A program made the position numbers and the translations under genes. Of a stretch of 64,000 nt of DNA, positions 1 through 10,903 are shown piece after piece (the first letter of the stretch is position 1; each line of letters begins with the position of its first letter). Source of the DNA: Deinococcus alpinitundrae (lineage in GTDB: Bacteria; Deinococcota; Deinococci; Deinococcales; Deinococcaceae); contig NZ_WXZL01000007.1 in NCBI RefSeq assembly GCF_009982895.1, forward strand, positions 135,640 to 199,639, written 5' to 3'. The notes below the pieces were generated by a model. That model ran no database searches. It was not told the origin of the DNA and was given only the letters and a program-made list of their open reading frames with translations.

Positions 1-907
1 GCCCAGCCCGGTTGGTACCGGCGACCGTCAGCACGCCCCGGCAGCCTGCCGGACTGTAGCCGCCCGCGTCGGCGGCGTCGTTGGCGGCCCCAGCGACGAT
101 CAGCACACCCCTGGCCGTAACCTCGTCCACCGCCCGCTGCACGCCCGCGTCGCAGCCGGTCAGCGCGATGAAGTCGGCATACAAGCTGAGATTGATGACC
201 TTGGCCGGGCGCAGGTTAAGCGGCGCGCCGCCGACCCGCAGCCCGGCGGCCCAGCGCAGGCCGTCGATCAGGTCCTGCGGGGCGATCAGGCCGTCCTCGC
301 CCGCGACCCGCACCGCGACGATGCGCGCGCGCGGATTGACGCCCGCCATGCCCAGGGTGTCGTGGGCCGCTGCGATGATGTTGGCGACCCCCTCGCCGTG
401 ATAGCGAAATGCCCCCACACCTGAAGCGTCGGCGTCACGCCCGTCACCGTCGCCGGAGCGGGCCGAATCCGACACGAAGTCATAGCCGCTGGTCAGCCGC
501 CCCGCCAGTTCCGGGTCGTTGACATAGCCGGTGTCGAGCACCGCCACCGTGACGGCCTCGCCGGGCGTCACGGCCCAGCCAGCGGGCATCCTGACGGCGG
601 CCAGATTCCACTGCTGCGAATAGAGCGGATCGCTGGGCATGACCGTGTTGATCGGCGTCGGTGCTGCCGGTTTCGGGGCCGTCTGGGTTGAAGCCGGTTT
701 TGCTGGCGCGGCGAACGGCACCAGTGGCGCGGATACTTTCGGCGCGGCAGGCAGCGGCTTGAGTTCCGGCAGGGCGGACGAGGGCCGACTGATCGGGCGG
801 GCCGGCAGCGCGGCGGGCGCGTTCACCTGCGCCAGTCCCGAGAGCGGCAGTCCGCCGAGCAGCAGCGCATACGACAGGCAGGCCAGCGAACGAAGAGGGC
901 GAATCAT
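1..907 (-). CDS. Subtilisin-like (S8) secreted serine protease, 3' end outside window
   Basis: The frame is open from an ATG at 907 to the window edge (302 codons). It begins with a signal peptide ([19 protein letters not shown], ending near LAQ) and a Pro/Ala-rich linker to about residue 105. An S8 fold follows: catalytic Asp in VAVLDTG near residue 125, then the catalytic His in [12 protein letters not shown]. In that motif the usual second His (HGTHVAG) is Gly, which is not the catalytic residue. The sequence continues through VINLSL and [10 protein letters not shown]; the catalytic Ser lies beyond the window. By family it is an exported endopeptidase. It is divergent from the SDR gene, with 78 bp between them. 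Confidence 0.85.
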   Translation of the reverse strand, partial: MIRPLRSLACLSYALLLGGLPLSGLAQVNAPAALPARPISRPSSALPELKPLPAAPKVSAPLVPFAAPAKPASTQTAPKPAAPTPINTVMPSDPLYSQQWNLAAVRMPAGWAVTPGEAVTVAVLDTGYVNDPELAGRLTSGYDFVSDSARSGDGDGRDADASGVGAFRYHGEGVANIIAAAHDTLGMAGVNPRARIVAVRVAGEDGLIAPQDLIDGLRWAAGLRVGGAPLNLRPAKVINLSLYADFIALTGCDAGVQRAVDEVTARGVLIVAGAANDAADAGGYSPAGCRGVLTVAGTNRAG

Positions 908-973
908 GCCTCAGTCTGGGGGCCAGGCCTGACGAACGGCTGAAGCGGGCCTTCACCGTTGAGTGCTGGTCGG

Positions 974-979
974 TATGCT
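974..979 (+). promoter_or_regulatory. -10 box of leaderless SDR gene
   Basis: TATGCT sits 6 nt before the GTG at 986. This spacing places the transcription start at or beside the start codon, which argues for the GTG over an in-frame TTG at 959. Confidence 0.5.
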
Positions 980-985
980 GGGTCC

Positions 986-1756
986 GTGACTTCCCCCCTC
1001 TCCCCTTTCACCCCCCGTCCGGTGGCCGTGCTGACCGGCGCGTCGAGCGGCATCGGCGAGGCGACGGCCGCCGAGTTGCATCGCCGGGGCTACGCGCTGG
1101 TGCTGGCGGCCCGGCGACTGGACAAGCTCGAAACCCTCTGCCAGCGCCTCGACCCCAGCGGTGAGCGCTCGATGGCGGTGCAGGCCGACGTGACTGAGGA
1201 CGCCGACCGGCGGCGGCTGGTCGAGCAGGCCACTGGGCGCTTCGGGCGCATCGACGCCCTGATCAACAACGCGGGCGTGAGCATCGCTTCCGGCCCCTGG
1301 TGGGACGACGCCGACCCGCTGCGGGTGCTGCATACCAATTTAAGCGCGCCCATCGAGCTGACCCGGCTGGTGTTGCCCGCCATGCGCGCCCGCAGGCAGG
1401 GCGCAATCGTCAACGTGGCCTCGGTGGCGGGTATCATCGCTTTTCAGGGTATGTACAGCGCCAGCAAGTTCGGGCTGCGCGGCTTCTCGCTCTCGCTGCG
1501 GCGCGAACTGATGGGCAGCGGCGTGAATGTGTCGCTCGTCTCGCCGGGCTTCGTGCGCACCGAGCTGACGGCGCGGGCCAGCCTGCCGATGCCGGGACCG
1601 CAGATCGTGGCTCAGGTCATCGCGGATGTGCTGGAGCGACCCCGGCGCGAGGTGGTGGTGCCGGGCTGGTATAAGTTGCCCGCGCTGCTCGACACCCTCT
1701 TTCCCGGTGTGGTCGACCGGGTTTTGCCGCTGATCCAGGCGCGGCGCTACCGCTGA
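986..1756 (+). CDS. Short-chain dehydrogenase/reductase (SDR)
   Basis: This is a classical SDR of 256 aa, the usual length. It has the Rossmann nucleotide motif TGASSGIG near the N-terminus, the NNAG motif (INNAGVS), and the catalytic YxxxK in MYSASKFG with an upstream Ser in VNVASVAG. It should be an NAD(P)-dependent oxidoreductase; the substrate cannot be told from sequence. I chose GTG 986 because TATGCT lies just before it; an in-frame TTG at 959 would overlap that box. It is a single gene, followed by App1-like phosphatase 100 bp downstream. Confidence 0.85.
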   Translation: MTSPLSPFTPRPVAVLTGASSGIGEATAAELHRRGYALVLAARRLDKLETLCQRLDPSGERSMAVQADVTEDADRRRLVEQATGRFGRIDALINNAGVSIASGPWWDDADPLRVLHTNLSAPIELTRLVLPAMRARRQGAIVNVASVAGIIAFQGMYSASKFGLRGFSLSLRRELMGSGVNVSLVSPGFVRTELTARASLPMPGPQIVAQVIADVLERPRREVVVPGWYKLPALLDTLFPGVVDRVLPLIQARRYR

Positions 1757-1843
1757 GCGGCGGGGCCGACGAGCAGCCGGGTCAGGCATCACCTACCCAC
1801 CGTCTCTGAATGTTTGGCTTACATCCAGCCGCCTCCGACTCTC

Positions 1844-1849
1844 TAGACT
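1844..1849 (+). promoter_or_regulatory. -10 box of leaderless App1-like gene
   Basis: TAGACT lies 7 nt before the ATG at 1857, with no Shine-Dalgarno between. This is the leaderless arrangement common in Deinococcus. Confidence 0.5.
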
Positions 1850-1856
1850 GACCAGC

Positions 1857-3176
1857 ATGGATTCAGGCCAGCACACTTCCGCCCAGGGGCCGGGGCCGCT
1901 CGAGCAGACGCGGCTGCTCTCGCGGCTGGGAAAGTTCGTGCGGCGGCAACTCAGCCTCAAGCAGCTCGGCAGATTGCTACAACCCACCTTCGAGCGGCTG
2001 CTGGCGCTGGCCGACACCCGCTTCTCGGCCTTTATCCAGCCGCGCCGACGCAGAGGCGACATCATCATCACGCCGTACACTGGCTGGGGCACCCCGCAGC
2101 ACCTCGAACTCACCGGGCGGGTGTTGCTGCCGCGCACGCTGGCGGTCCCCAAACGTGGCGATCCGAGGTGGCGCAACTTCGTGGGCATCCTGCGGCGGCT
2201 GCTCTCACGCGAGGTCGGCGGCGTCATCGTTTACGGCGTGCTGGAAGGCCAGACCGTCAGCGCCGTGTCGGACACCGGCGGTTACTTCACCCTGACCTGG
2301 GAGCGCCCCGAAGTAGCGGCGGCGACTCCCGATGCGGGCGGCTGGCTGGAAGCCTCGCTCTCTATCGAGGGCCGCAGCAAAAAGACCTTCGCCCAAGTGC
2401 GGGTGGTGCGCCGTCCCCGGTTCGGCATCATCAGCGACCTCGACGATACGGTGCTCAAGTCGGACGTGACCAGCTTGCCGCAGATGCTCGGCACCGTCCT
2501 GACCGGCAACGCCCGCACCCGGCTGCCGTTTCCCGGCGTGAGTGCCCTCTACCGGGCGCTGGTGCGTGAAAAAACCGGAACCAATCCGATCTTTTACGTG
2601 TCGAGCAGTCCCTGGAATTTCTACGACCTGCTCTGGACCTTCCTCAAGTACCGCCGCTTGCCGCTGGGACCGATTTTTCTGCGCGACTGGGGTGCGGAGC
2701 TGTTTTCCGGCGGTGGCCATCACAAGCACACCATCATCGAGCGGCTGATGAAGACCTATCCGGCGCTGCCGTTCGTGCTGATCGGCGACAGCGGCGAGCA
2801 GGACCCCGAGATCTACGCCGAGGTGGTCCGGCGCAATCCGGGGCGGGTGCTGGCTGTCTACATCCGCAGGGTGACCGGCGCGGCCCGTGACGAGGGCGTG
2901 CAACAACTTCGCGCTGAGGTGCAGAAGGCGGGCGTGGAACTGGTCCTCACCCGCGACTCGCTGGCCGCCGCTTTTCACGCCATGGCGATGAACCTGATCT
3001 CGCCCAGTGAACTCAGAAGTGTCATCCAATCTGTAGAGAAGTCGTTTGCCCAGAATCCATTGGCCCACAACCCCTTCGCACCGTCTTTCCCCGCTCCGGC
3101 AGCGGCCAGTCCAGGCCCAGTCGGTGCCGCCGCCCTGGATTTGGCCCCGCTCATCCGGCGGCCCCGGCGCAGTTGA
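1857..3176 (+). CDS. App1-like phosphatidate phosphatase (DUF2183 domain)
   Basis: A 439-aa protein. The N-terminal half (to about residue 185) contains a beta-rich segment ([12 protein letters not shown]...). The C-terminal catalytic part has the HAD-type DxDxT motif in [15 protein letters not shown], then [14 protein letters not shown] and a late acidic motif ([14 protein letters not shown]). This order is typical of the App1/DUF2183 family, which dephosphorylates phosphatidic acid or related lipids. A Pro/Ala-rich tail closes the protein. It appears cytosolic, with no signal peptide. Family assignment is solid; the lipid substrate is inferred from the family. Confidence 0.8.
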   Translation: MDSGQHTSAQGPGPLEQTRLLSRLGKFVRRQLSLKQLGRLLQPTFERLLALADTRFSAFIQPRRRRGDIIITPYTGWGTPQHLELTGRVLLPRTLAVPKRGDPRWRNFVGILRRLLSREVGGVIVYGVLEGQTVSAVSDTGGYFTLTWERPEVAAATPDAGGWLEASLSIEGRSKKTFAQVRVVRRPRFGIISDLDDTVLKSDVTSLPQMLGTVLTGNARTRLPFPGVSALYRALVREKTGTNPIFYVSSSPWNFYDLLWTFLKYRRLPLGPIFLRDWGAELFSGGGHHKHTIIERLMKTYPALPFVLIGDSGEQDPEIYAEVVRRNPGRVLAVYIRRVTGAARDEGVQQLRAEVQKAGVELVLTRDSLAAAFHAMAMNLISPSELRSVIQSVEKSFAQNPLAHNPFAPSFPAPAAASPGPVGAAALDLAPLIRRPRRS

Positions 3177-3219
3177 GCCGCCTCCCCCATCGGGTCGGCC
3201 CTGCAAATGAGGAGCGGTG

Positions 3220-3228
3220 TGCTAAACT
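3220..3228 (+). promoter_or_regulatory. Extended -10 promoter upstream of rnr
   Basis: TGCTAAACT (TGn plus TAAACT) lies about 145 bp before the rnr GTG start, predicting an untranslated leader of about 135 nt. No convincing -35 element is visible. Confidence 0.4.
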
Positions 3229-3372
3229 ACAAGAGCTTCCGGGCACAGGACGCGCCGTGAGCGCAATGCCCCAGACAAGCGAAATGACCGCGCAGACCGC
3301 CGCAACGCAGACGCCCCCCAAAGGCGTCACACTGCACCGGGTTTGCGCCCCCAGTCCTGAAACAGGTGCAAA

Positions 3373-6300
3373 GTGCCGAGAAAGAAACAGGAGCGCCCAG
3401 CGCCCACCGCCACCGACGTCGCCGCAGCGCAGGAACAAGCGCAACCGTCTGCACCCCGTCCGGGCCGCCGCAGCGGTCAGCACGCCGCGCCGCGCCGCAA
3501 CGCCGCTTCCACGCTCAGCCGGACTGATCCAGCGAGCGAGGAAGTCACTCCCCCCTCTCCCACCACCCAGAGCGTGAAGCTCCCCAAGGCCACGACTACG
3601 AACAATCCCACCACCTCCCGCCGCAAGAAGACTGCTGCCGCCGAGTCGCAAGACGCCGCCCCGACGGTGGAATCGTCCACCCCCAGCGTGCCGCGCCAGA
3701 CCCGCCGCCGCAAGCTCCTACCCACCGAGCCAACGACTGGCGAACAGACGATTGACGGGTTACCCGTCGCCGCAACCGGGTTGCCGACCACCCAGGAACC
3801 GCTTGCTGAGCCTGCGGCCCCTGCGCGGCGTGGCAGACGAAGCGCCAGCACCACCGCTCTCACGCCCGACCCAGCTCCCATGACCGCTGAAGTCGCACTG
3901 CCTGAAGTCACCGCTCCTGAGCTGGTCATGCCTGAGGCCAGGAAGCCAGGACGCCGCAAAAAAATAGCGACCCCGATCACCGAGCCGCCACTGGCCCTGC
4001 CGGAAGCCGAACTTCTGGAGGTCTCTGCTGCTCTCCAGCCGGTTCAGGCCAGCGAGGCCACTGTGCCCGCAACCCCCGTCAAACGCGGCCCCGGTCGGCC
4101 CAGGAAGGTGGCGACGTCCGAGCAACCTGCCTCTGAACTGGTGGCCACCGTTGAGCCGCTCCCCCAGGTGGACCCCACACAAGCTGACCCGGTTGCTGAT
4201 CACCCGAGCACCGGGGCGGACAGCGACCCCAGACCGGCCCGCCCGCGCCGAGGCCGCCCACCCAAAGCCGCGCCGCAGCTTGCCGAGCCGGACCAGACTG
4301 ACCTGATTCCTAGCGTCACCCGGCTCACAGACGCCCAGTCGGGCGAGGCGGCAGCAGACCTGAGCAGCGGAGCCGAACCGGCAGCCGCCGGCGTCGAGCT
4401 TGCCCCGGCCCCCACCAGACCACGGCGCGGACGCCCGCCGGGGAGTCGCAAGCAGGTCGAGCTTCAGCAGCCGGCCGCGCTGACCCCCGCTCAATCGCTC
4501 GAAACGGCCACGGCGGACGAGGCGGGTGACGACCAGGACAGTGCCGAGACTTCCGGCAGCGATCAGCAGGAAACGTCCGGCGCGCACGGCGTCAGCGCCG
4601 AGGCCAGGGAACTGATCACCGCGCAGCTTCGCAAGCTGGGCCGCCCGGTGCATGTGCGCGACTTCGAGCGCACCTTTACTCGCCAGGGCCGCGAGAAACT
4701 GGGCGTGCGGCGCGATCTGGCCGGACTGCTCGAGGACCTGACCCGCAGCGGCGACGTGATTCGTACCCGCCGCCACACCTACGGTCTGCCCGAGGCCATG
4801 AATCTGGTACGCGGACGCTTTCAGGCGTCGAGCGGCGGCTTCGGCTTCGTCGTTCCTGATTCGGGCGCGGGCGGCGAGGATTTCTATATCCGCGAGGGCG
4901 AGACCCTTGAAGCCTGGAACGGCGACATCGTCCTGATTCGCCCGGAAGGCCGCAGCGGCGGCAACGAGCGCTACAACGAGCGCGGGCGCGGCGGCAACCG
5001 CCGCAACGACTCGCCGCGCGCCGCCGTCGTTCGCATCGTCAACCGGGCCTACTCGCAGCTCGTCGGCTCGCTCGACCACCAGCAGACCTACGCCTTTCTC
5101 AAGCCCGACGACCACCGCGCCCGCCACCGCATCATGCTGATGCCCGGCGGCACCGAGGGGCTGCCCAACGGCGCGCGGGTGGTCACCCAGCTGTTCTGGC
5201 CCGAGCACACCGGCGAGGACGAGGTGTACGGCGAGATCGTGCGGGTGTTGGGCCATGAGGATGACCCGGCCACCGAGACCCAGGCCGTGATCGTCAAGTA
5301 CGGTTTGCGCGACGAGTTCCCGGCCAACGTGCTGGCCGAGGCCGACGCCATTCCCACCCGCCTGCCCGACGACGCCCTGAAAGGCCGACTCGATCTGCGC
5401 GACTACCACATCTTCACGGTGGACGGCAGCGATTCCAAGGATTTCGACGACGCCATCCACATTCAGGCGACGCCGGAAGGCACCTTCGTGGTGGGCGTGC
5501 ACATCGCCGACGTGGGTCACTATGTCCGCCCTGGCACGGCCCTCGACGACGAGGCGTATGCCCGCGCCACCAGCGTCTATCTGCCGGGCAAGGTGCTGCC
5601 GATGCTGCCCGAGCACCTCAGCAACGGGGTGTGCAGCTTGGTGCCGCACGAGGACCGCCTCACCATGAGCGCCATGATGGAGCTCTCCGGCGACGGCGAG
5701 ATTCTCAGCGCCACCTTCACGCCCAGCGTGATTCGCAGCAAGGCCCGGCTCACCTACGACGAGGTGCAGGCCTACTCAGAAGCGGTGGCGACCCTCCAGG
5801 GCGACGCCCGGGTGCTGGAAGGCGATCTGCACCTCCTGCTCAAAATCACCGCCAAGCTACGCCAGAAGCGGCTGCGCGAGGGCAGCCTCGATTTCAAGCT
5901 GCGCGAGGTGAAAGTAGACGTGGACGCGGGCGGCCACATGCAGCTCATCCCCATCCGCGAGGAAACCGCGCGTGGCATGATCGAGGATTTGATGCTGCTG
6001 GCCAACAAGGCCGTCGCGCATTTTCTGCTCGAAAAGAATGTGCCGACCCTGTTTCGCATCCACGAGGAGCCGACCCTGGCCCGCTTTCAGGAAGTCACCG
6101 GGGCGATTGGCCGCATGGGGCTGAGTTTCCCCGGCGGCGAGCCCACCCCGCAGGCATACCAGGCGGTGCTCAAGGCGGTGCGCGGCACCGGGCAGGAGAG
6201 CGCCGTCAATACCCTGCTGCTCAGAAGCATGCAGCAGGCCAAATACGCCGGGGAAAACCTGGGGCACTTCGGGCTGGCCTTCGGCGAGTACCTGCACTTC

Positions 6301-7497
6301 ACCTCGCCGATTCGCCGCTACCCCGATCTGCTGGTGCACAGAGCGCTCAAGGCGGCGCTGAGCGGACCCGTATCGGACCGGGTGCGCACTGAGCTGGCCG
6401 CAGCGCTGCCCGAGCAGGGCCGCCACACCTCCGAGCGCGAGCGCACCGCCTCCGACGCCGAGCGCGACCTGACCAAGTACTACCAAGCCAAGTGGGCGCA
6501 GGAGCACCTCGAGGAGAACTTCGAGGGCCGGGTCTCGGGCGTCATCGCCTCGGGCCTGTTCGTCTCGCTCGAAAACGGCGTCGAGGGCCGCCTGCACATC
6601 TCCAACCTGGGCGACGACTACTACTTCTACATCGAGGATGCCAGCATCCTCAAAGGCCGCACCAGTGGCCGCATCTACCGCATCGGCGAGCGAATAGACG
6701 TGACCATCAGCGGCGTCAATCCGCTGGCACGCCAGATCGACTTCACTCAGTTTGACCAGAATCAGGAGAACAGTATGGACGGCAACGACCCCCGCCCCCG
6801 CGCCCGCCGCCGCGAAGACCGTGAGACGCAAAAGCGCGAGAAACTCAGCAGCTTCCTGCCCCGTAAACCCGGCGACCCCGAGGAGAGCAGCGCTGAGGGC
6901 ACGCAGTTGCCCGCCCAGGCCGCGCCCGAACAACAGGGCCAGTCTCAGGAGGGTCAGCCGCCACACAGCCAGTCTCTCCAGCGCCCCGGCAGCGATTCCG
7001 GCACCGGCGTGCGCCGTGAGGCTCCAGCACGGGGCGAGAGGCCCAGCGCCCAGACAGGACGCGGCAACCCGCAGCGCTCAGGCGAGCGGACCAGTGAGCG
7101 GCCCAGCGGCGGGTTTCGTCGCCGGGTGGTCACGCTGGACCGACCCCGCAACGAGCACCTGCGCCCGGTCAACGTGACGGTGCAGCGAATGTATTTCGGT
7201 GACTGGACGCTGGACAACATGCCACCGGAAGAAGGTCAGGGCCGCGACTCGGGCAGTTCCCGCAGCAACCAGCCCACCTTCCGGGGCCGCAGCCAGAACC
7301 CGGGTCAGGTGCAGCGCGGCAATCAAAGCCGCACCGAGCGCCCACGCGGTGAGGCCCAGGGCCAGCGTCCGCGCCCCGCTGCCGCCCAGGCCAGCGCACC
7401 CGCGCCCAGTGCCGAGAGCAGCGCTGCCGACGAGGCCCGCCGCCGTCGCCGTCGCCGGGGTCGCCGGGGTGGCAACGGCCAAAGCGGTCAGGGCTGA
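3373..7497 (+). CDS. rnr: Ribonuclease R with very long disordered N- and C-terminal tails
   Basis: A 1374-aa RNase R-type 3'-5' exoribonuclease; typical family members are 700-820 aa. Residues 1 to about 405 are low-complexity, Pro/Ala/Thr-rich, with repeated AT-hook-like GRPRK/RGRPPK/RGRPPG motifs. A winged-helix domain follows (about 408-475), then cold-shock domains and the RNB catalytic core. Its metal-binding Asp cluster is in DGSDSKDFDDAIH near residue 685. An S1 domain (FEGRVSGVIASGLFV) begins near 1050. From about 1130 the tail is again disordered and ends in an Arg/Gly-rich stretch. It degrades structured RNA in the cytosol. The start is GTG 3373; no better start is seen. Confidence 0.9.
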   Translation: MPRKKQERPAPTATDVAAAQEQAQPSAPRPGRRSGQHAAPRRNAASTLSRTDPASEEVTPPSPTTQSVKLPKATTTNNPTTSRRKKTAAAESQDAAPTVESSTPSVPRQTRRRKLLPTEPTTGEQTIDGLPVAATGLPTTQEPLAEPAAPARRGRRSASTTALTPDPAPMTAEVALPEVTAPELVMPEARKPGRRKKIATPITEPPLALPEAELLEVSAALQPVQASEATVPATPVKRGPGRPRKVATSEQPASELVATVEPLPQVDPTQADPVADHPSTGADSDPRPARPRRGRPPKAAPQLAEPDQTDLIPSVTRLTDAQSGEAAADLSSGAEPAAAGVELAPAPTRPRRGRPPGSRKQVELQQPAALTPAQSLETATADEAGDDQDSAETSGSDQQETSGAHGVSAEARELITAQLRKLGRPVHVRDFERTFTRQGREKLGVRRDLAGLLEDLTRSGDVIRTRRHTYGLPEAMNLVRGRFQASSGGFGFVVPDSGAGGEDFYIREGETLEAWNGDIVLIRPEGRSGGNERYNERGRGGNRRNDSPRAAVVRIVNRAYSQLVGSLDHQQTYAFLKPDDHRARHRIMLMPGGTEGLPNGARVVTQLFWPEHTGEDEVYGEIVRVLGHEDDPATETQAVIVKYGLRDEFPANVLAEADAIPTRLPDDALKGRLDLRDYHIFTVDGSDSKDFDDAIHIQATPEGTFVVGVHIADVGHYVRPGTALDDEAYARATSVYLPGKVLPMLPEHLSNGVCSLVPHEDRLTMSAMMELSGDGEILSATFTPSVIRSKARLTYDEVQAYSEAVATLQGDARVLEGDLHLLLKITAKLRQKRLREGSLDFKLREVKVDVDAGGHMQLIPIREETARGMIEDLMLLANKAVAHFLLEKNVPTLFRIHEEPTLARFQEVTGAIGRMGLSFPGGEPTPQAYQAVLKAVRGTGQESAVNTLLLRSMQQAKYAGENLGHFGLAFGEYLHFTSPIRRYPDLLVHRALKAALSGPVSDRVRTELAAALPEQGRHTSERERTASDAERDLTKYYQAKWAQEHLEENFEGRVSGVIASGLFVSLENGVEGRLHISNLGDDYYFYIEDASILKGRTSGRIYRIGERIDVTISGVNPLARQIDFTQFDQNQENSMDGNDPRPRARRREDRETQKREKLSSFLPRKPGDPEESSAEGTQLPAQAAPEQQGQSQEGQPPHSQSLQRPGSDSGTGVRREAPARGERPSAQTGRGNPQRSGERTSERPSGGFRRRVVTLDRPRNEHLRPVNVTVQRMYFGDWTLDNMPPEEGQGRDSGSSRSNQPTFRGRSQNPGQVQRGNQSRTERPRGEAQGQRPRPAAAQASAPAPSAESSAADEARRRRRRRGRRGGNGQSGQG

Positions 7498-7517
7498 ATT
7501 CAAGCGAGCACAGCAGA

Positions 7518-7544
7518 GGTCCAGTTAAGCACTGGGCCTTTTTT
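7518..7544 (+). terminator. Rho-independent terminator after rnr
   Basis: An 8-bp stem (7518-7525 with 7531-7538, one G-U pair) with a 5-nt loop is followed by six Ts. Confidence 0.8.
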
Positions 7545-7700
7545 GTTTGTCGTGCCCGCGCTGAACCAGTTCTCCGGGTCACTCAGCGGATGCATCGGAA
7601 CACGATCAGGTGCAAGTAATTAGGCAAGGCAGCTGATCCTTCGAATCACAGGGCGGCGGGCGGACCGTGAACCGTCTGCGGTTCCAGCGCGACAGGCACC

Positions 7701-8057
7701 TTAAAGATCCAGTCGATCAAAGAGCCACGGAGCAAGCTGCCGCCGAGTGGCCGCGTCCGCCGATTCTCCTTCCGGCGAGCCGAACAGCGCCCAGAAGGCC
7801 GCCAGATGCGCCGCACCCTGCACAGCCACCACCATTGTTCCGCCGGGGCTTAGCACCTGCCAAGCTTCTGCCAGCGCCTGCTGCGGATCGGCGACGTACA
7901 GCAACACCCGGATCAGCAAGGCGGCGTCGAAGTGGGCATCCGCGAACGGCAGCACACCTGCTCCCGGCTTCATATCGAGGCCGATCAACAATCCAGTATG
8001 GCCGCGCCGCCGCAGGTCTTCAACCAACTTCCCTCCACCCGCGCCGATGTCGAGCAC
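7701..8057 (-). pseudogene. Truncated class I SAM-dependent methyltransferase
   Basis: A 118-codon frame opens with the SAM-binding motif I (VLDIGAGGGKL), continues with LLIGLDMKPGAG and FDAALLIRVLLYVADP, and has motif-III-like LSPGGTMVVAVQG. This is the core of a methyltransferase. The frame has in-frame residues upstream (GWTFEPLPLLDAIDLPPAAA) but meets a TAG near 8119. No ATG start or N-terminal cap is present, and the C-terminus stops early for the family (usually 200+ aa). The minus frame one base over continues for about 25 codons past the stop, so a frameshift near 7715 is possible. Probably a decaying gene. Confidence 0.5.
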
Positions 8058-8178
8058 GGCAGCGGCAGGAGGCAGATCGATCGCGTCTAGTAACGGTAAC
8101 GGTTCGAACGTCCAGCCCTAGCCGCAGACGTGGGAGGGCAGGGTGTCACGGGCGTTCACGCCCTCCAGGGCAGAGCAC

Positions 8179-8203
8179 GAAAAAAGAGCGCCGAAGCGCC
8201 CTT
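8179..8203 (-). terminator. Rho-independent terminator after the 73-aa membrane protein gene
   Basis: Read on the minus strand, a 7-bp stem closed by a TTCG tetraloop is followed by six Ts. Confidence 0.75.
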
Positions 8204-8226
8204 CAACCCTCTGATTAGGGCAAGAT

Positions 8227-8448
8227 TCAGTTGCCCGTCACCAGCGACTCGTTCTTGTCTTCACGGTCTTCCACGATCTTGCCCAAGATAAAGAAGGTAG
8301 GTGCCCAGTGGCCGGTGAAGAGGCCGTCGCGCTGCTTTTCCTGCTCGCTGGACTCTTGGGTACCGCCTGACTTGCCCTTGAGATAATTGGTGGCCGAAAT
8401 GGCAATAGAAACGAAGCCCAGAATATAGAAGATATTGGATACTTTCAT
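8227..8448 (-). CDS. Small membrane-anchored protein (73 aa), function unknown
   Basis: Starts at ATG 8448 behind a good Shine-Dalgarno (AAGGGGGAT, 5 nt away); an in-frame upstream TTG/ATG extension lacks one. Residues 4-20 (SNIFYILGFVSIAISAT) form one transmembrane helix. The rest is a charged, Lys/Glu/Gln-rich segment with a second moderately hydrophobic patch (WAPTFFILG). I do not recognise a domain. It has its own terminator 24 bp downstream and is probably monocistronic. Confidence 0.7.
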   Translation of the reverse strand: MKVSNIFYILGFVSIAISATNYLKGKSGGTQESSEQEKQRDGLFTGHWAPTFFILGKIVEDREDKNESLVTGN

Positions 8449-8621
8449 GTGAATCCCCCTTGTACCTTGTTGCCCGTAGTGGTTCGGGCAGCCAATGAAC
8501 TTGGGTGGCAGATTGCCGCGTGTAGGCACCAGCAATCGTGAGGTTTCTTTCCTTCTGAAGCGGTTATCAAGCTGGAATAAGACCAGCTCAACGCCCCTTC
8601 AATGCTTGATGATGGACCGAC

Positions 8622-9959
<1,338 letters not shown>

Positions 9960-10015
9960 ACAGGTTCCTTCAGGAATGGGAAGCGAAGTACTGAGGACTC
10001 ACTTCGGCTCAGAAC

Positions 10016-10573
10016 TTATTCAATGAGAAACAGCGTCTGCCCGTATTCCACCGGCTCGGCGTTCTTGACCAGAATCTCGCGGACCACGCCGCCGGTTTCG
10101 GCCTCGATCTCGTTCATCAGCTTCATGGCCTCGATGATGCACAGCACCTGCCCGGCGCTGACCGTGTCGCCCACCTTGACATAGGGCGCGGCGTCGGGGC
10201 TGGAGCTGGCATAGAAGGTGCCGACGATGGGGGCCTTGAGCGGCGTGCCGGACGCCTTGGCCGCCGGGGCAGTTGCGGGCGCTTCGGTCGCCGGGGTGGG
10301 TGCGGCCTCAACCGATCCGCTGCTGGCTGCCGGGCTGGCCGCCGTACTGCTGGCGACCGGCTGGCCGGACACTGAAGGAGTGGCCAGCGGCTGATTGGCA
10401 ACGGGGGTGGCCGCTGCCGCGCCAGAACTGGCACTTGGCAGGGCTGCGCCGCCCTGCATGGCCTGCGGGCCTCGGCGCAGGCTCAGATCGAATTCTCCGG
10501 TCTTGAGGGCGAACTCGCGCACGTCAGCGGCGCTCAGGGCGTCCAGTATTTTTTTCAGGTCTTCGGGATTCAT
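10016..10573 (-). CDS. accB: Biotin carboxyl carrier protein of acetyl-CoA carboxylase
   Basis: 185 aa. The N-terminal region ([24 protein letters not shown]) is typical of AccB. A long Ala/Pro/Ser linker follows (about residues 55-110), then the biotinyl domain. It has the modified Lys in [17 protein letters not shown] and the thumb-like [23 protein letters not shown] 10573 is chosen because the family N-terminus begins there; the same frame stays open about 100 codons upstream without homology. It is biotinylated and shuttles carboxyl groups from AccC to the carboxyltransferase. Confidence 0.95.
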   Translation of the reverse strand: MNPEDLKKILDALSAADVREFALKTGEFDLSLRRGPQAMQGGAALPSASSGAAAATPVANQPLATPSVSGQPVASSTAASPAASSGSVEAAPTPATEAPATAPAAKASGTPLKAPIVGTFYASSSPDAAPYVKVGDTVSAGQVLCIIEAMKLMNEIEAETGGVVREILVKNAEPVEYGQTLFLIE

Positions 10574-10903
10574 GACAATTGGCCTCCGGAAAAGAGAATG
10601 CCCAGGGCAGCGCCGCTTGGCGACGTGGGGGCGTGTTGGGTTCAGACCGGATTGTAAGGTGTGGCGGCCCGCAAGTGTCGCGGCGGCGCTCAGGCCGCGT
10701 ACGGCATAGGCGACCCACTCAATTCCGGACCAGCCGAGAAAGGGCTTCGGTGTTTCCGCATGACGTCGTGAACGCGGAGGAAGGCGCCATCCGGGTGTTC
10801 GTTCATGACACTGGCCTGCCCATCTGGTCGGGGTTCGTGGCACACCCAAAAAATCCGGCCAGGCCAGCAAACATCGCCGCCTGACCGGACCCTGAGGGAA
10901 AGC
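10574..10903. other. Intergenic region between efp and accB
   Basis: About 330 bp without a convincing gene. The accB frame runs open through it but shows no family similarity. It contains the accB promoter candidate at 10651-10656 and no clear efp terminator with a T-run, so some read-through from efp into accBC is possible. Confidence 0.4.
10651..10656 (-). promoter_or_regulatory. -10 box candidate for accB
   Basis: On the minus strand this reads TACAAT, about 78 nt before the accB ATG. The -35 region is weak. Confidence 0.35.

Noticed and set aside
3173..3577. 134-codon frame before and over the rnr start
   Set aside because: Pro/Arg-rich shadow of the rnr leader and N-terminus, no RBS; treated as leader.
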